A DNA stretch of 64,000 bases from Metarhizium brunneum (taxonomy: Eukaryota > Ascomycota > Sordariomycetes > Hypocreales > Clavicipitaceae), in NCBI RefSeq assembly GCF_013426205.1, contig NC_089422.1, forward strand, positions 8,769,001 through 8,833,000. The letters are read 5' to 3'. The notes under the pieces are model-generated. The model did no database searches. It saw only the letters and a program-made list of their open reading frames with translations, and had not been told where the DNA came from. The position numbers and the translations under genes were made by a program. The first letter of the stretch is position 1; each line of letters begins with the position of its first letter. Of the stretch, positions 21,879 through 34,085 are shown piece after piece.

Positions 21879-23026
21879 CTAAACCTCGTCAATCTTCTCA
21901 TTGGGGCCGGCAATCAGGATCTTGATGACCTCGCCCTCCTTGACCTTCTTAAACGCCTCTTCCGCCCGATCAAACGGCACGACCTCGCTGACGAGCTGCT
22001 TGACGTCGACCTTGCCGCTGGCAACAAGCTCAACAGCCAGCTCGTAGTCGCCAGGGCCGTAGCGGAAGGACCCCCGCGCCGTAACCTCCTTCAGACACAT
22101 AGCCATAATGGGGAAGTTGACGTCGGGCTTGCCCATGCCGCCCTGGACATAGGTGCCGCCGACGCGGACGGCATGCAGGCCCGTCTGGATAGAAGGCTCA
22201 GCGCCGCTGGCATCGATGACGGCGTCAGCGCCCCGCGGAATGCCCGCCAGCTCCCGGATATCCCGGGCGTTATCCTCGGGCGCGCCCCCCCGCGAGAGGA
22301 AGGTGTGCGTCGAGGCGAAGCGGCGCGCAAAGTCGAGCTTGGACGGGACGATGTCGACGCTGACGACCTTGGAGGCGCCGTAGGCCCGGGCGACAGCGGC
22401 GCACAGCAGGCCGACGGGCCCGGCGCCCATGACGACGACGGCCTGGCCCGGCTGGACGGCGGCCTGCCGGACCATGTGGACGGCGACGGCGAGCGGCTCG
22501 ACGAGGGCGCCCTCCCGCAGGGACACCGCGGCCGGCAGCTTGTAGCACATGTCGGCGGGCGACGCCCACAGGCCCGTCAGCGTGCCGTGGTGCGGCGGCG
22601 TGGCGGCGAAGACCATGGCGTCGCAGAGGTTGTACCTGCCGGCGCGGCAGTCCGGGCACCGCCGGCACGCGGAGCCCGGCTCGATGGCGACGCGGTCCCC
22701 GGGCGCGAGGTGCGTCACTTGGCTGCCGGCCTCGACGACGGTGCCGGCCGACTCGTGGCCCAGCACCATGGGGTCCTTGACGACAAAGTGGCCGATGGCG
22801 CCGTGGCTCCAGTAGTGCACGTCGGAGCCGCAGATGCCCGTGTAGTTGACGGCGACGATGACATCGTGGGGTGAGGAGAGGGTCGGCTTGGGCCGCTCCG
22901 CGTACGAGACTTGGTATGGCTTGTCGAGGATGAAGGAGAGGTTCTGCTACGGTGTCAGTTGGGCTGCATGACGGGGGGGAGGCGTCGTACGCTGATTTCA
23001 TCTCGGTTCAGTGCTTGCGTGGCCAT
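21879..23026 (-). CDS. xdhA: Xylitol dehydrogenase / polyol dehydrogenase (zinc MDR family)
   Basis: Two exons, 23026-22991 and 22943-21879, give 366 residues, the normal length for the family. Catalytic-zinc ligands are visible as CGSDVHYW and GHESAGTVVE. The structural zinc site is intact with four cysteines (ACRRCPDCRAGRYNLC). The Rossmann motif is GAGPVGLLCAAVARAYGA, followed by VVSVDI, where the aspartate indicates NAD rather than NADP. The protein should oxidise xylitol to D-xylulose in pentose and polyol catabolism, although sorbitol and arabitol dehydrogenases share these features. The sugar transporter and GAL4-type regulator lie 4-9 kb to the right on the same strand. The gene symbol is given by family resemblance. 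Confidence 0.85.
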
Positions 23027-24109
23027 GTTGACGGGCGTTGGCGCTCCGAAGGCCGGCTTGCTTGGGGGTCTGGTGTTGCAGCAGAAAAAGTGAGGGCGCT
23101 TGAATCCGAGGTGGCGGGGTAAAAAGAAGGACGGTGAGGAGCGTCGAGCAAGAATGGCGAATCGACACGGCGGTCGCACACACTACAGCCAGAAGTAAGA
23201 GCAGAAATCGACAAGAGTGAAATGCAATTTAAAAAAAAAAAACGTCAGGGCAAGTTTCTGAATAAATAGCCGCCTCGGGCCACGATGCGATGATGCCCCG
23301 ACGTGGGCGCCTCCCCGCAAATCTGGGGCAGGGGAGCTCCAGAGCTGGTCCCTTTAGCCATCTTATCCGGCCCAATGAGGTGTCGCGTCCACTGGAAACG
23401 CCCGCCGTTGACATGAAGCTGTGGTGGATTCCGTCGGGGAATTCGGAGGCGCGGCCGGGGTCATGCGGGCAGCCTCAAGTCAATCGCCGTGCATGTACTC
23501 CGTATACTTGGCTATAATAATGGCTACTAGGTATTTGAGATGTGTCCATCATGGATCAGTTCATCTGCGCTGGAGTAGTACTTTTTTCTTCCTCTATTTT
23601 TTCCCGTCTACTGCCACCGGAGATATTCCAGATAAGCTTCATTGTTGGTATTTAACCGGCGGTTAAATGGCACCAGACGTAACCGGAGCCAGCCGAAGGC
23701 ATCGGCAGACAAATGCTTAAAAAGACACCAGACATCAATACAATTAACCCTTTCCACTACTCGCGCCTACATTCACCGCATCACCACCAGCAGTGCCCAA
23801 CGCCCAACGCAACCCAGACAGCATTGACCAGCGTGCCACCAAGAGCGCCACCGCAAGCACAGTCTGGACTCGACTCCCACCCACGATTCCACGAACCATG
23901 ACTGGTCCGCTACGGTGGCAAAAAGTATACACGACAGGCCAGGTCACGTCACATGCCACACAGTCACACCAGGTATTTCGCCACGGTACAAAAACAAAGG
24001 TTCGTGAGTTTCGTCATTCATCCGAGGTAGCTAGCGTCGTCAAAACACAGTCATATAATACATTGATGGCTCTCACAGCCCCCATCCCCCGCATCCCCGC
24101 GCAATCCCC
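23027..24109. other. Intergenic, nothing recognised
   Basis: Promoter region of the dehydrogenase. It contains an A-run near 23230-23242 and one TACTCCGTA site at 23496-23504. No gene was supported. Confidence 0.35.
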
Positions 24110-24493
24110 CTATCGCAAATAGTGCTGCTCCTGCGCACTGATCGAGTGCCTCCGCCACTTACTATCCCGGGGATACTTGTGCTCAATGGTCGGCGGGCCG
24201 AGGTGCTGGCTCAGCACCGACGGCGGCGAGTGCGCGGCGTCGAGGACGTCGTGCTTGGCGGGGGGGCTGGCGCCCGTCGATGGCGACGTCGATGTCGAGC
24301 TGGCAGCCGAGTCAGCGCGGGTCCTCGTCTCCGGCCATCTCACGTACCTTGAGCCCTTGAACTGCACGCGCGGCGAGGACTGGATCTCGCGCGGCGCCGA
24401 GCCGGACGCGGCCTCGGGGCGGGCGAGCGGGATCGCCGGCCGGGCGTCGTTGCCCAGCGTCTCCTTGAGCTTGCCCATGAGCTTGGAGGTCAT
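24110..24493 (-). CDS. Small uncharacterised protein
   Basis: The open frame gives 127 residues (MTSKLMGKLKETLGN at the start, EQHYLR at the end). A strong donor (AAG|GTACGTGAG) at 24347 and an acceptor ending at 24300, preceded by a CTGAC branch-like site, suggest a 48-base intron in frame. Removing it leaves 111 residues. The protein is Ser/Pro-rich with no membrane segment or signal peptide, and I do not recognise a family. Codon use is GC-rich like that of neighbouring genes, and the strong splice signals argue that it is real. Confidence 0.5.
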   Translation of the reverse strand: MTSKLMGKLKETLGNDARPAIPLARPEAASGSAPREIQSSPRVQFKGSRYVRWPETRTRADSAASSTSTSPSTGASPPAKHDVLDAAHSPPSVLSQHLGPPTIEHKYPRDSKWRRHSISAQEQHYLR

Positions 24494-27074
24494 TGTGCGT
24501 GTGCGGGTGAAATATGAGCTGCTTGCTGGCTTGTGTAGTGAATAACGGCCGTGTTTACAGATGGACGAGGTTGGACGTGGTGAGGTGATGGGTGACTTAT
24601 ACGAGGGAGGGTTGACACCCGGCTGCCTGGTCGCGTCTTATATACCCCAGCCCGTGGTTCGGATGGCTCCCGGACTCCGGGGGGCGCAGTCCCCATCAAT
24701 CGTGGGAGCTATCCCAATCTGGCCAATACCTAGGTGGCGTAGACCACCGAGGAAAGGGTTTCAACTTGTGCGTGGCACCAGACTTGCTCGCCCGCTTTTC
24801 TCCCACGGCAAAGCCTCGACTCTCGGCCAAGGCTGGCAGTGCAGCTAGACGCTGTGTTGCCTATTCCTCCCTCTTGGTCGTTCAATATTCAGTCCTGGTC
24901 CTCACCAAGACCGGAGCGTCGTCGCGTCGTTGCTCCGTCGCTCTGGCCGATGTTGGAGGCCGTCGGAGCGGGTTGTGACACCTCGCGCCTCTGTCGATGG
25001 CATGTACTTCCATGATACAGTCCATTGATGCAGGTCTCGTGCGACCCTCCCCCCGTCATCCCGGCCTGCCGATGCTCCATGCTGTACGGAGTGCTGACCG
25101 TGCCATCCGGCCACTCTAAACATAAGGTTTGCCCGAATCTGGCGACTACGCCTCGCTGCGCGGGGCCCGTACGGTCCTGTCTGAGCAGACGGCAGGCTTG
25201 TTAAGTTGTTTCTGCCCGGTGCCGTCACATCGCTGGTACGTAATACAATGTGGCATTTGTTCGTTCTGGGTCCCTCGCCGCTTTTGGCGCCAGCCATCGT
25301 GGCTCTGCTCTGCTCGGGACAGCATGCGCAGGCCACGGCGGGAACTTTTTGTTGCCCCATCTAGCTTATCTACGCCCCGACGGCTCCTCTGCCCGTTCGT
25401 GTCGTTCGCTGCCTTGGGTCCTTGTTCGGCACTTGCACCAGATGAACATGGGGGGCCTGGGCTCGAGATGCGTCATGGGGGCGCGCTACGAGCTGACGTA
25501 CCGCCGGTCTTGGCGTGATGAGTCGATTCCGCGATAGACGAGGCCGCGACATGTGGTTTCGGCGTCTTGGCGATGCGTGATGTGTCTCATTCCCTGTTTA
25601 CGTGTGGGGTGCTCCTGGTGCCGAGGCGAACATCAGGGGTCCAACTTTGTCTCTGATCCTTTGTTCAATGTTTTTTTGAGTTTTGCAAAAGCCTCTGACG
25701 AGCGCCTAGGCACCGGGGGCTCGGTGTAAGTCCAGGTGACATCACTTCTTTGGCACAGCGTTCTGTTGAAGGTACCGAGGATGCGGTGTTGAACTGCCGC
25801 TTACAAATTACACGCCTGCTCTTGTCTAGTATACTGTCTGGTCAACTGGAATGAATTGAGCCGTTTGATAGAAAGGGGCTAGTATAACAAAAAAGAAACA
25901 AAAGGCACACCACGGGAGCTTCAACCCCCGCACGCATAGTATCCGCCGGAATATGCCGAGCACTCGAGACGTAGATTGAGCTTCAGCGGTACTTGGCACC
26001 ACGTCCTTGAATTCAAAAGAGGAGGGGCATGCATGCGATGTGGCATACCGAGTACATCCCATGCAAATGGGCATTCTACTCTGCCCGACTTCTCCCATTT
26101 TCTTTTGTCAGCTACATGTAATTGGGACCAGCTCCCGTCCCGTGCCGGCAAGACGTCGGCATGGCGTCAACCTGAGGTTCCGGCAGGGCCAAATCTTGAC
26201 AAAGAATGCCATCCCCCGGTGCGAGTAAAGCATCAGGCGCGCATATATAGACATGGCTGTCTATTCGACGTCCCGTGTCTGTGGCGGGCTTGCGTACGGG
26301 GTACAGCATTGCACGCAGACACGGATAAGACCGCGACGGCGTTTCCGCTGCAGAGCATGCATTGTGCTGAAATAGCCCAGTTGAGTAAATGATTGGCGGC
26401 GAATATCTAGAGCCCGCGCCCTGAACTATTCCACGCGCTGCCATTGCCAGCCACGCGGTTGAACGTATGCACCTTGCCCGGTTCACGACAGTCAGTAGAC
26501 GATTTTAGGCTCGCTGTCAAACCGTATTCATTCGACGCGTGTCAAAGTTAGTCCCCTCGGCTCTAGTCCGTATGCTCGATGCCGTTTCCGGTGACGCCCA
26601 GGGTTAAGCCTCCCCGCCACCACGATACACTCTGGCCTCGTCGAACCCTCCTGTTCCTCACTCAGTCATTGCCCCGAATGCCATCATCACACGACACAGT
26701 TCCTGTCCGGGCGGAATCAAAACATGCTCCAGTCCGAGTTCGACCTCCCACAGCCACATTCTGCCCGCAGAGATACTCAGCCCTGCTGCCACCCCGATCT
26801 CGGCCACCCGCGGTAGCCGCGGCCGACCGATTATGAGAACTGACGTAGAGTCGCCGTCTCATATCATTCGCTCGCCACCAAAACAACCTGATTTGGCAAG
26901 TCGTGGCTATGCGGGACGTAGGACGGGGACTGGCCGGCGACGACGTCACGGCTGGGCCTCTTTCCGGCGCTTCAACCATCCCCACTTGGGAACCTAAAGC
27001 CGTCTTTACGTTGCGAGTTATATCAGGGAAAAGAGAATAGAAAAAGAAAAACTGCCTATCAAGCACGTTATCTC
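24494..27074. other. Gene-poor stretch, nothing recognised
   Basis: About 2.6 kb with only unconvincing short frames on both strands. GC is moderate and no inverted or direct repeats were noticed. One near-copy of the TACGGAGTA motif lies at 25085-25093. It may hold a long non-coding RNA or a decayed gene, but nothing in the sequence says which. Confidence 0.3.
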
Positions 27075-28957
27075 CTACGCATACTCTTCCATCTCTCCCC
27101 TTGCGGCTTCAATCTTCTCCTCTGGCACGGATGCCGTCAGACCCAGGGTAGCCGCGATACCAAACAGCCTCATCTTTTCTTCGTGGGCGGCCGTGTCTCC
27201 AAATGCGATATCCATATCTTCGAGACTCTTTCCCTTTGTTTCCGGGATGACAAAGTACGTGAACGCCAGGGCTATGAGGCAGAAGCACGCAAAGAAGATG
27301 TATGTCCCCCACGTGATCTTGTCCAGCATGTCCGGCGTCACGAGGCCGATGATAAAGTTGCACATCCACGTGGCGCTCGTTGTAATCGCCATGGCCTTGG
27401 ACCGGCTGCCGAGGTTGAAAATCTCAGACGGCAGGACCCAGCCGATGGGCGCAAAGGAATACGAAAAGTTAATGTCGTAGATGTAGATGAATGCGATGCC
27501 CGTCCAGGCCGCTGCTTTGTGCGACTGGAGATCGGGGCCGTACGCGCCGACGACTGCGCCGACAATGACGAGAGACACAAATGTTCCAAAGGCTCCGCAC
27601 ATGAGTAGAGGTCGCCTACCCACCTTGTCGATAAGGAACACGGCCGGCAAAGTGGACAATGTGTTGACGATGCCGTAGACGCCCGTTGCCAGCAGCGAGG
27701 TCGTGTTCCCCGACAGTCCTAATTGCCCGAATATGGTGGGCGCGTAGTAAATCAACGCGTTGCAGCCCATGAATTGTTGAAGGAACATGGTCCCAGAGCC
27801 TACGAGCAGTCGCTTCAGGTTTGGCCATGTGGAAACAAGGGATGCGTATTGTGATAGGTAGAGAGAAACACCGTGCTGGCCGGGGAATTTGTCCCGTGCC
27901 ACAGATTCATCAAAAAGAACCTCTGCCTTGATTGCCAGATATTCCTCACGTAGGGTATCCGAATCCGGGTGGACGCGTCGGAGCTGGCCCAGCGCACCGA
28001 GAGCCCTCTCTTCGCTCTTACGCATGAGGTAGAACCGAGGCGATTCCGGGAAGAAGATCATGCCCACGCCCAGGATGAAAGCAGGCACGATTTGCAGCGC
28101 AAACGGAACTCTCCATGCTGCTTCGCTTTGGCCGGTACACCCGTCTGGGCCGACGTCGTGTCTGGGGTCAAATGCGCGGTTCGACTCGGTGCCGCCCGTG
28201 TAAGGGATATCAGGCGCACATCGTGTCCCGCCAATGTACTGCGTGCCGTATTCCAGCCAGTAACTGACAAGAATACCAAGCGTGATGCTCACTGTAGACG
28301 CTCCATCAGCATTTCGCAACCAAGGTTCTCGAGAATACCGTCGTTGGACTTACACTGCTGGAGGACAACCAAGGTGCCTCGAATGCCTGGGGTTGAAACC
28401 TCCGACATGTACATGGGCACAATCATGGTCAGCATGCCTACTGAAAATCCTGCAATTGCACGACCTGTCCAAAAAAGTGGTCAGTGTCACATCATCCACA
28501 TGACGACGAACCAATCATTCTCACCTGCAAACAAAACGCCAATGGATCGGGCACCGGCTTGGAGACCCGACCCCAAGACAAAGACAACCACGGCCGCCAG
28601 CATTGATCCCTTGCGGCCAAACCGGTCTGCAATCGGACCGTTGACCAATGACCCCAGCCACGCGGCAAGCAAAAGCGTGGACACGAACCAGCCCTTGAAT
28701 CCACTATCAAGATATACTCGCGGGAATTCTGCGCCAAAAGATTCCATTTTCAGAACCCCAGAAACTACACCTTGGTCATAGCCGAAGAGGAACCCTCCCA
28801 ACGAGGCGAACTAAGTCATTTATCAGTCAAGGAATCGCAAAAGTATCTCAAGGAAAAAAAAAGAAGCACTTACAGCAGACAAACCAAAAATGTATGGATT
28901 GTCGCGCAGTTGGCGCCAGACACCCGCCGAGGTGCTTGTGTCAACGAGCCGAGACAT
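27075..28957 (-). CDS. MFS sugar transporter
   Basis: Four exons (28957-28874, 28810-28525, 28464-28354, 28291-27075) give 565 residues with about 12 membrane segments. Sugar-porter signatures are present: GGFLFGYDQGVVSGV in helix 1, DRFGRKG between helices 2 and 3, PESPRFYLMRKSEERA after helix 6, NALIYYAPTIF in helix 7, VGRRPLL, and PETKGKSLEDMD after helix 12. The family moves hexoses, pentoses or disaccharides across the plasma membrane with protons; the substrate cannot be read from the sequence. A GAL4-type regulator is the next gene upstream on the same strand, starting 440 bases beyond this start, which suggests regulation by it. Confidence 0.93.
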
Positions 28958-29396
28958 TATAGGCACAAGCAGTAGTCACCATGAACTGCGCCACGTGTTC
29001 TGGGGTATATCCCACAAGAGATGAAAAAAGAGAGAGATAATACCACGCAGGGAACTATATATTCAAATGTGTCACTCCAGTAGTCGGCCAAGAAGAGCCT
29101 GAACGTCACTGCTCCGGACGGGGTAATGCCGCTAGAATGCGCGGGGGACGAACTTTGCGGGGAAGTTCGGACAACTCTACTCCGGCCCGAAGAAGCAGCA
29201 AATCGTCATCGGGGGATTTGTGCCCTAGATGATCTCCAACGGCCCGGTGGAGAAGGTTTACTTGAACCCCCACGCATCTTCAACGCACACATGCAGTATT
29301 CTAAATATCAGCGAGTGCAGTGTCGGGCGTTTGCGATCCGACAGACGCAAGGGCAATAGTAGGCGAAGTAGCAAAGATGGTTGGGGACGTGCTGCG
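28958..29396. other. Intergenic between transporter and regulator
   Basis: The transporter promoter, about 440 bases. CGG half-sites occur (CTCCGGACGGGG near 29110, CTCCGGCCCG near 29180, GGCCCGG near 29239), which could bind a Zn2Cys6 factor, but no clean CGG-N11-CCG pair was established. Confidence 0.35.
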
Positions 29397-31756
29397 CTAC
29401 ACGCCCTGGCCAAAATCAGTCCATCCCAACGAATTGAAAACATCCGCAGGGTCCATTGGCCAGGAAGAAAAGTCGAGCTCGTCCCGGTACAAAAATTCGT
29501 CGCTAATGACGGGGCTTGCCGTCTGTTCTGGCTGCGGCGGCACAATCAGGCCTAGGATGTCGGCACACCGAGAAGCAAGGGGGTTGCTCGTCAACATGGT
29601 CCGAAAGGTGTGGTTCGCCGTGTCGACGTCTGCTTGCCATGCCGCGGTCTCGGGAGATTCCAAATCTCCCAGAATCGCAAGAGCGCTGATCAATGACGCG
29701 TGAAACAAAAAGTATCTGCCCACTAGATTAGCGCACAAGGCACTTTTTTTTTCGTGATTTCCTGAGAGGCTGATACTCACGTGGCATACCAGTTGATTAA
29801 TCGAGTCATTGGTGTCTGCGTGAGAAACTGACTTATTGACACGATTGTCGAGTTGGCTGCCTGGACAGCCAAGTCCCTGCACCTATTATCGGGGTCGGTT
29901 GACGTCGTCACAAGATTGTCTCGCTTCCTTTTCATGGCGCGGCTCAAAACAATCTGTCTGAACAGAATGATTCTCAAATTCCATATGCGCCACCACAACC
30001 GAGACCTGGCGAATAGGTAAGACGGCTCCAAGCTGACAGGGTCCTGCGTCATCTTGAAATATGCAGGCAGAGTCTCGCACCACGTCTCAAGAGAGTGGTT
30101 CAGCCGCAAGGCCTCCTCCGGGGATATTCCAGAAGTCGCAAGGAGCCTGTTGGAAATGTGATTCGAATAAAGGTGGAAGTCGCTTTGGGACTTCATGCCA
30201 GAATACCTGGTTGGTTGGTTGGACTCCTCTGGCAGGTCCACGGTCCGGGGAGTTAATTGCTACGACTTGTCAGCTTCCAGCATAACCTCGTCAACGAGTT
30301 CTCCATTACCCACCTCATCATGAATGTTGAGAACATGTTTCACGTCCATGGCTTCGCCTTCGGGGAGAAGAATCGGCCTGCCAAAGGTTGTTGATGCGCC
30401 ACTGTCAAAGAGAAATAGCCCCCACCAAACGCGGCGCCTCATTTCTCTCTGGAGAAGGCTAATGTTCCAGTCTGGCAACTCACGATGCAGCCCTAGACTC
30501 AGGGCCATTCGAGTCGCCAAGCCGAGAAAGTTTCCTCCTGTATTCGGCTTGTTCCGCTTTTGGCTCAAGTTGGACAACAACAGCAAGGCCTGGACCAGGG
30601 TCAGGTTTGCGCTTTCGAACAAGGACTCATCCTCACGGAACGAAAGAGCGCGGTGGTACAGATAGTCATCAACTTCACTTTCTTCATTGTCGAGACACCA
30701 CGCTCCCAGGGCCAGAACGGTATGGAGTAGCATTTGCCAAGATTGCCGGTTCGGCCGGGAGATAAGTTGGTGATACTGGGCCATGAAAGTGGCTTCGTGG
30801 ATAAAGGGGTATGAGACATGGTACACGGAGAAGTAGGCATCAAGAAGCTGGTTCGCCATGTGGCCAGAGTCGAGCGATTGTTGAATATGCGATGACGACG
30901 TTGGTGACGGCTTGAAGTGTTGGGGCGAAGATGTTGCAGGCTGGAAAGGGTCCGATACGGCTCGTCTACCAGCAATCCAAGACAGTAAAGCCCGGAGGAA
31001 GTACACTCCGGCAGTAGATCCTACGCAGACATGTGAGCTTCCGAGGGCATTTGTTTTTTTAACGCAAAATCACCCACCTAAATACCCGGTGCCAGTGGGC
31101 TCTACGGCCAACGCCGCCATGCCATCAACCAGGTCATTCGCCTCTTCTTGCCAGTCAAATCCATCCGCTTGCTCAGGGACAGCCTCCGATATCGACTCCT
31201 GCGCAGGCTGCTCCTTGCTACTTGAAACGAGTCCCGTAGTGCTGTGCTGGCGGTGATCCGACGGGAACGCGAGCGTCTTAACCTGCACCGGTGGCGTAGC
31301 CGGAGAGCTGGTGGCAATAGCAGCGAGTGCTTCATCAACATCCAAATCGGGTAGTTTCTGTGCCACCAGCTTCTCCAAATAGTTGAGCCGTCTTTCCACG
31401 GAAGTAAGATACCTAGGAGATTGTCAAAAAAAAAACACCATGGCTTCGGGAGTTGTGTCTGTGAGACCTACTGTCTGGTGAGTGGCGACCGTACCACTTT
31501 TCCACTGTAATGGCATTGTCTGCGGTTTTGCACGCAAGCCGTGCACGCCGGGCGATCTTTGGAACACTTTGAGATGCCTCAGCTACTCCATTACTCTCCC
31601 AATGTAGGCAGAGGCAGCAGAGTCTTATACGCACCTTCAACTTCTTGATCCGACAGACGTCGCACTGTGGAGGGGGTCAGCCGTTTGCGAGAGACATGCG
31701 GGCGTCTGGGTCAAACTCACAGCAAGGTTGCTGCCAGAAGCGGAGCTCGATTCCAT
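29397..31756 (-). CDS. Zn2Cys6 transcription factor with fungal-specific TF domain (GAL4-like)
   Basis: Seven exons (31756-31721, 31664-31635, 31566-31472, 31412-31078, 31020-30314, 30259-29781, 29715-29397) give about 666 residues. The zinc cluster is split by two introns and reads CDVCRIKKLKCSKDRPAC then TACVQNRRQC (residues 13-40). A short coiled-coil dimerisation helix follows (VERRLNYLEKLVAQKLPDL). The Fungal_trans middle-homology domain is clear: YFSVYHVSYPFIHEATF, LATRMALSLGLHRE, MRRRVWWGLFLFD, ASTTFGRP. The acidic C-terminus (EFLYRDELDFSSWPMDPADVF) may be an activation domain. The organisation recalls GAL4/LAC9-type regulators. The last intron (29780-29716) uses the CAG nearest the conserved YFLFHASLI. 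It probably controls sugar-uptake genes, including the adjacent transporter (inferred from position). Confidence 0.85.
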
Positions 31757-32230
31757 CTAGAAGACAATTCATGAGTTCCGCAGCGCCTCACGCATTTGAT
31801 GAGCTGGGCCTCAACGGGATTCGCGGCGAGGTTGTGAGATGGCCACATCAGGATGCGGCGGGGCGGCTTGACGAAAAACCATCACGTGGGACAAATTGCG
31901 CAGCGAAAAAACAAGCAAAGCAGCAGCGCATGAGTTTATAGTGTATTTCCGAGCAGACGCATTCCAGGCATTGCGTGAATGAACGGCCATGCTCCCGTAT
32001 ATCTGCGTAGGTGTATTTATTTCAAATGCCGAGATGAACGCCATGGCTGGATAGGCACATACAAACCACTTGCCGACTCGTCCCACGACCCTGAGCCTCG
32101 TCACAAAAAGGAACGCAAGAGATTCGTCCTGACGGTAAATCAACCAACCACTTCTCTGAGAAGCTCCCGGCCCCGATAAAAAAAATTAACAGAGTGATAA
32201 CAAGTTGAATAAGCAAAAATTAAAGTTCAT
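31757..32230. other. Intergenic between regulator and tRNA
   Basis: The promoter of the regulator. An A-run near 32179-32187 and the pol III stop of the tRNA (at 32217-32222) lie at its right edge. No gene was recognised. Confidence 0.4.
32217..32222 (-). terminator. RNA polymerase III terminator of tRNA-Leu
   Basis: On the minus strand a run of T begins a few bases after the tRNA 3' end, as expected for pol III termination. Confidence 0.6.
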
Positions 32231-32339
32231 GACACCTGAGGGATTCGAACCCTCGCCTATTACTAGACCGCGAATAAGCCCAGTCGAACGAATCGACTCA
32301 ACCTGAACACGGCGCCTTAGACCACTCGGCCAAAGTGCC
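32231..32339 (-). tRNA. tRNA-Leu (anticodon CAG), with intron
   Basis: The cloverleaf folds by eye. The acceptor GGCACTT pairs with AGGTGTC (two G-U pairs), the D-arm is GCC..GGC, the anticodon stem CCGTG pairs with CGCGG, the long variable arm CTA..TAG is of leucine type, and the T-arm GAGGG..CCCTC encloses TTCGAAT. The anticodon loop reads TTCAGG, giving CAG, with an intron of about 28 bases after position 37 (roughly 32274-32301). The internal A box (TGGCCGAGTGG) and B box (GGTTCGAATCC) are intact. A T-run for polymerase III termination follows at 32217-32222. Confidence 0.93.
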
Positions 32340-32915
32340 TTGGATGCTTTGCTTGTGGATCGACGGCCTCGTTAACCATCTCAAGAATGCATCCCATCGA
32401 GCCACTTGCCATTTTTTGCGGTTGGTGGGTACGGGGAGTTGGAAGCTGCTGGTGGACGACAACGATGCACTAGCCTGGAAGTGGTTGTTGATGTGAGAAA
32501 ATTCCCCACGGCTCCCCACCAATTTCCTTGTTGGGTACTTACACAGAGTATTTGCAGGTTTGCAGAATACAGGGTAGTAGAACGACGATGGAGATATTAC
32601 CGCCCGTCGCCTCGGATAGAAATTCGGTCTTTCATGCTCATGGGCTTTTCTCTGGGGTTTTACCCAAGGCGGTATGGTAACTTGTATAAACTGCCCTTTT
32701 CTCGTCCTCTCAAAGCTTTGGCGGAGAGGGGAACGGCAATGAGAGACGGCATGTCAGTCAGTTCTGGAATAGATCCATAACCAGGTGAATATAAAAGATG
32801 CGGCGACGGCCAGTCTAGACACACAGAATAAATCTATTGTTGCACAGAAACGTAAATTTGTTCATCTGATACGACCAGTCATTCCCATCCCAGACGCTAG
32901 ACACACACACACACA
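32340..32915. other. Intergenic, dioxygenase promoter
   Basis: No gene was recognised. An (AC)7 microsatellite at 32901-32914 directly precedes the ATG of the dioxygenase. Confidence 0.4.
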
Positions 32916-33998
32916 ATGTCCTGCGACGAGCACAACGGCCCCTTCCCAACCGAGGCGGGCAAAACCCTTGCATCCGTCTACGCCAACGACCCGTCCACGA
33001 CGGGCGCCCTTCTCCAGTCCATTATCGAGCGCGATGGCGCCGTCATAGTCAGGGGCCTCGTGCCGCAAGAGCTCTGCGAACGCATCAGAAAGGACCTCAA
33101 GCCCCAGTTCGACTCGGACCGCGTCGACGAGTCCGGTTTCTTCCCGACAACCACGAAGCGAGCTCACGGCATCTTGGCGTACTCGGATGCCACGGCAGAG
33201 CTGCTTGTGAATCCGTTGTTCCAGACCGTCGCCAGCGGCATGCTGACGAGCAGGTACACCTACTGGGAGGGCCAGGGAAAGAAGACCGTCTCGGCCAAGC
33301 CGCAGATTGCCAGCATCGTCGGGTTCCGCGTCCAGCCTGGCGGTACGCAGCAGGCCCTGCATCGAGACGACTCCGACTACCACACTCGGAACTGCGACAT
33401 GCCCGTCATGCTGGGCTGCGTGACTGTAAGCGAAAACATCAAAACCTCGGGTAATCAGTTTGCTCTGTGTGGCCAGACCTGACCGTTGTTGCGTTGCAGG
33501 CCTTGACAAAGACAACCAAGGAAAACGGGGCGACCATCGTCATCCCCAAGAGTCACTTGTGGGGGCCGGACAGGATGCCCCTCAACGAAGAAGCCATCCC
33601 TGCGGAGCTTGAGGTAGGTGATGCCACAGTTTTCGTGGGAAATGTGTATCATGCCGGTGGGGCAAATGTGACCAAGTAAGCTTTTTTCTTGTTCTGAGAC
33701 CCTTCCTTCGGCAAGGTCATCCGCCATGGATTCTGTGGTAGCTGACTCATTGTGTCTTTGAAACAGGGATGATGCGCGCGAAACCATCGGCATGTTTCTG
33801 TGCAAGGGCACCCTCCGCCAGGAAGAAAACTCCTACCTCGAAGTGCCGCCCGAGTTGGCAAAGAAGAGAGGTCTCTCGCCCCAGGTTTTGCGACTGCTGG
33901 GATACGGCATTGCCCCGCCGGCGCTTGGATTGTACAAATATCAGGATCCGATGAGGGTTATTTTCGGCGTGGAAGATGAGGAGACGGTGAGGAAGTAA
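32916..33998 (+). CDS. Phytanoyl-CoA dioxygenase-family Fe(II)/2-oxoglutarate oxygenase
   Basis: Three exons (32916-33425, 33500-33675, 33767-33998) give 305 residues. The PhyH fold is recognisable from RDGAVIVRGLVPQELCERI at the N-terminus. The facial triad is present: H149-x-D151 in ALHRDDSDYH and the distal histidine at about residue 221 (NVYHAGG). An arginine follows in ARETIGMFLCKG, where the 2-oxoglutarate carboxylate is usually held. Fungal relatives hydroxylate, desaturate or rearrange secondary metabolites, but some act in primary metabolism, and the substrate is not readable here. A Zn2Cys6 regulator converges on it, with 87 bases between the stops. There are no backbone synthase genes in the window. 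Confidence 0.88.
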
Positions 33999-34085
33999 AG
34001 CGTGTCGGTAATCGATGGGCGTTTCCCCCGTTGATAGAAGAAATAAAAAAAAAATTGTATCCTGCCATGCAGTGTTTTGTGCAAT

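Noticed and set aside
22173..22874. 233-codon plus-strand frame across the xylitol dehydrogenase
   Set aside because: Antisense shadow; the dehydrogenase on the other strand has all zinc and NAD motifs.
31808..31820. CTCAACGGGAT-type sequence resembling the MITE end
   Set aside because: No AT-rich interior or matching inverted end nearby; chance similarity.
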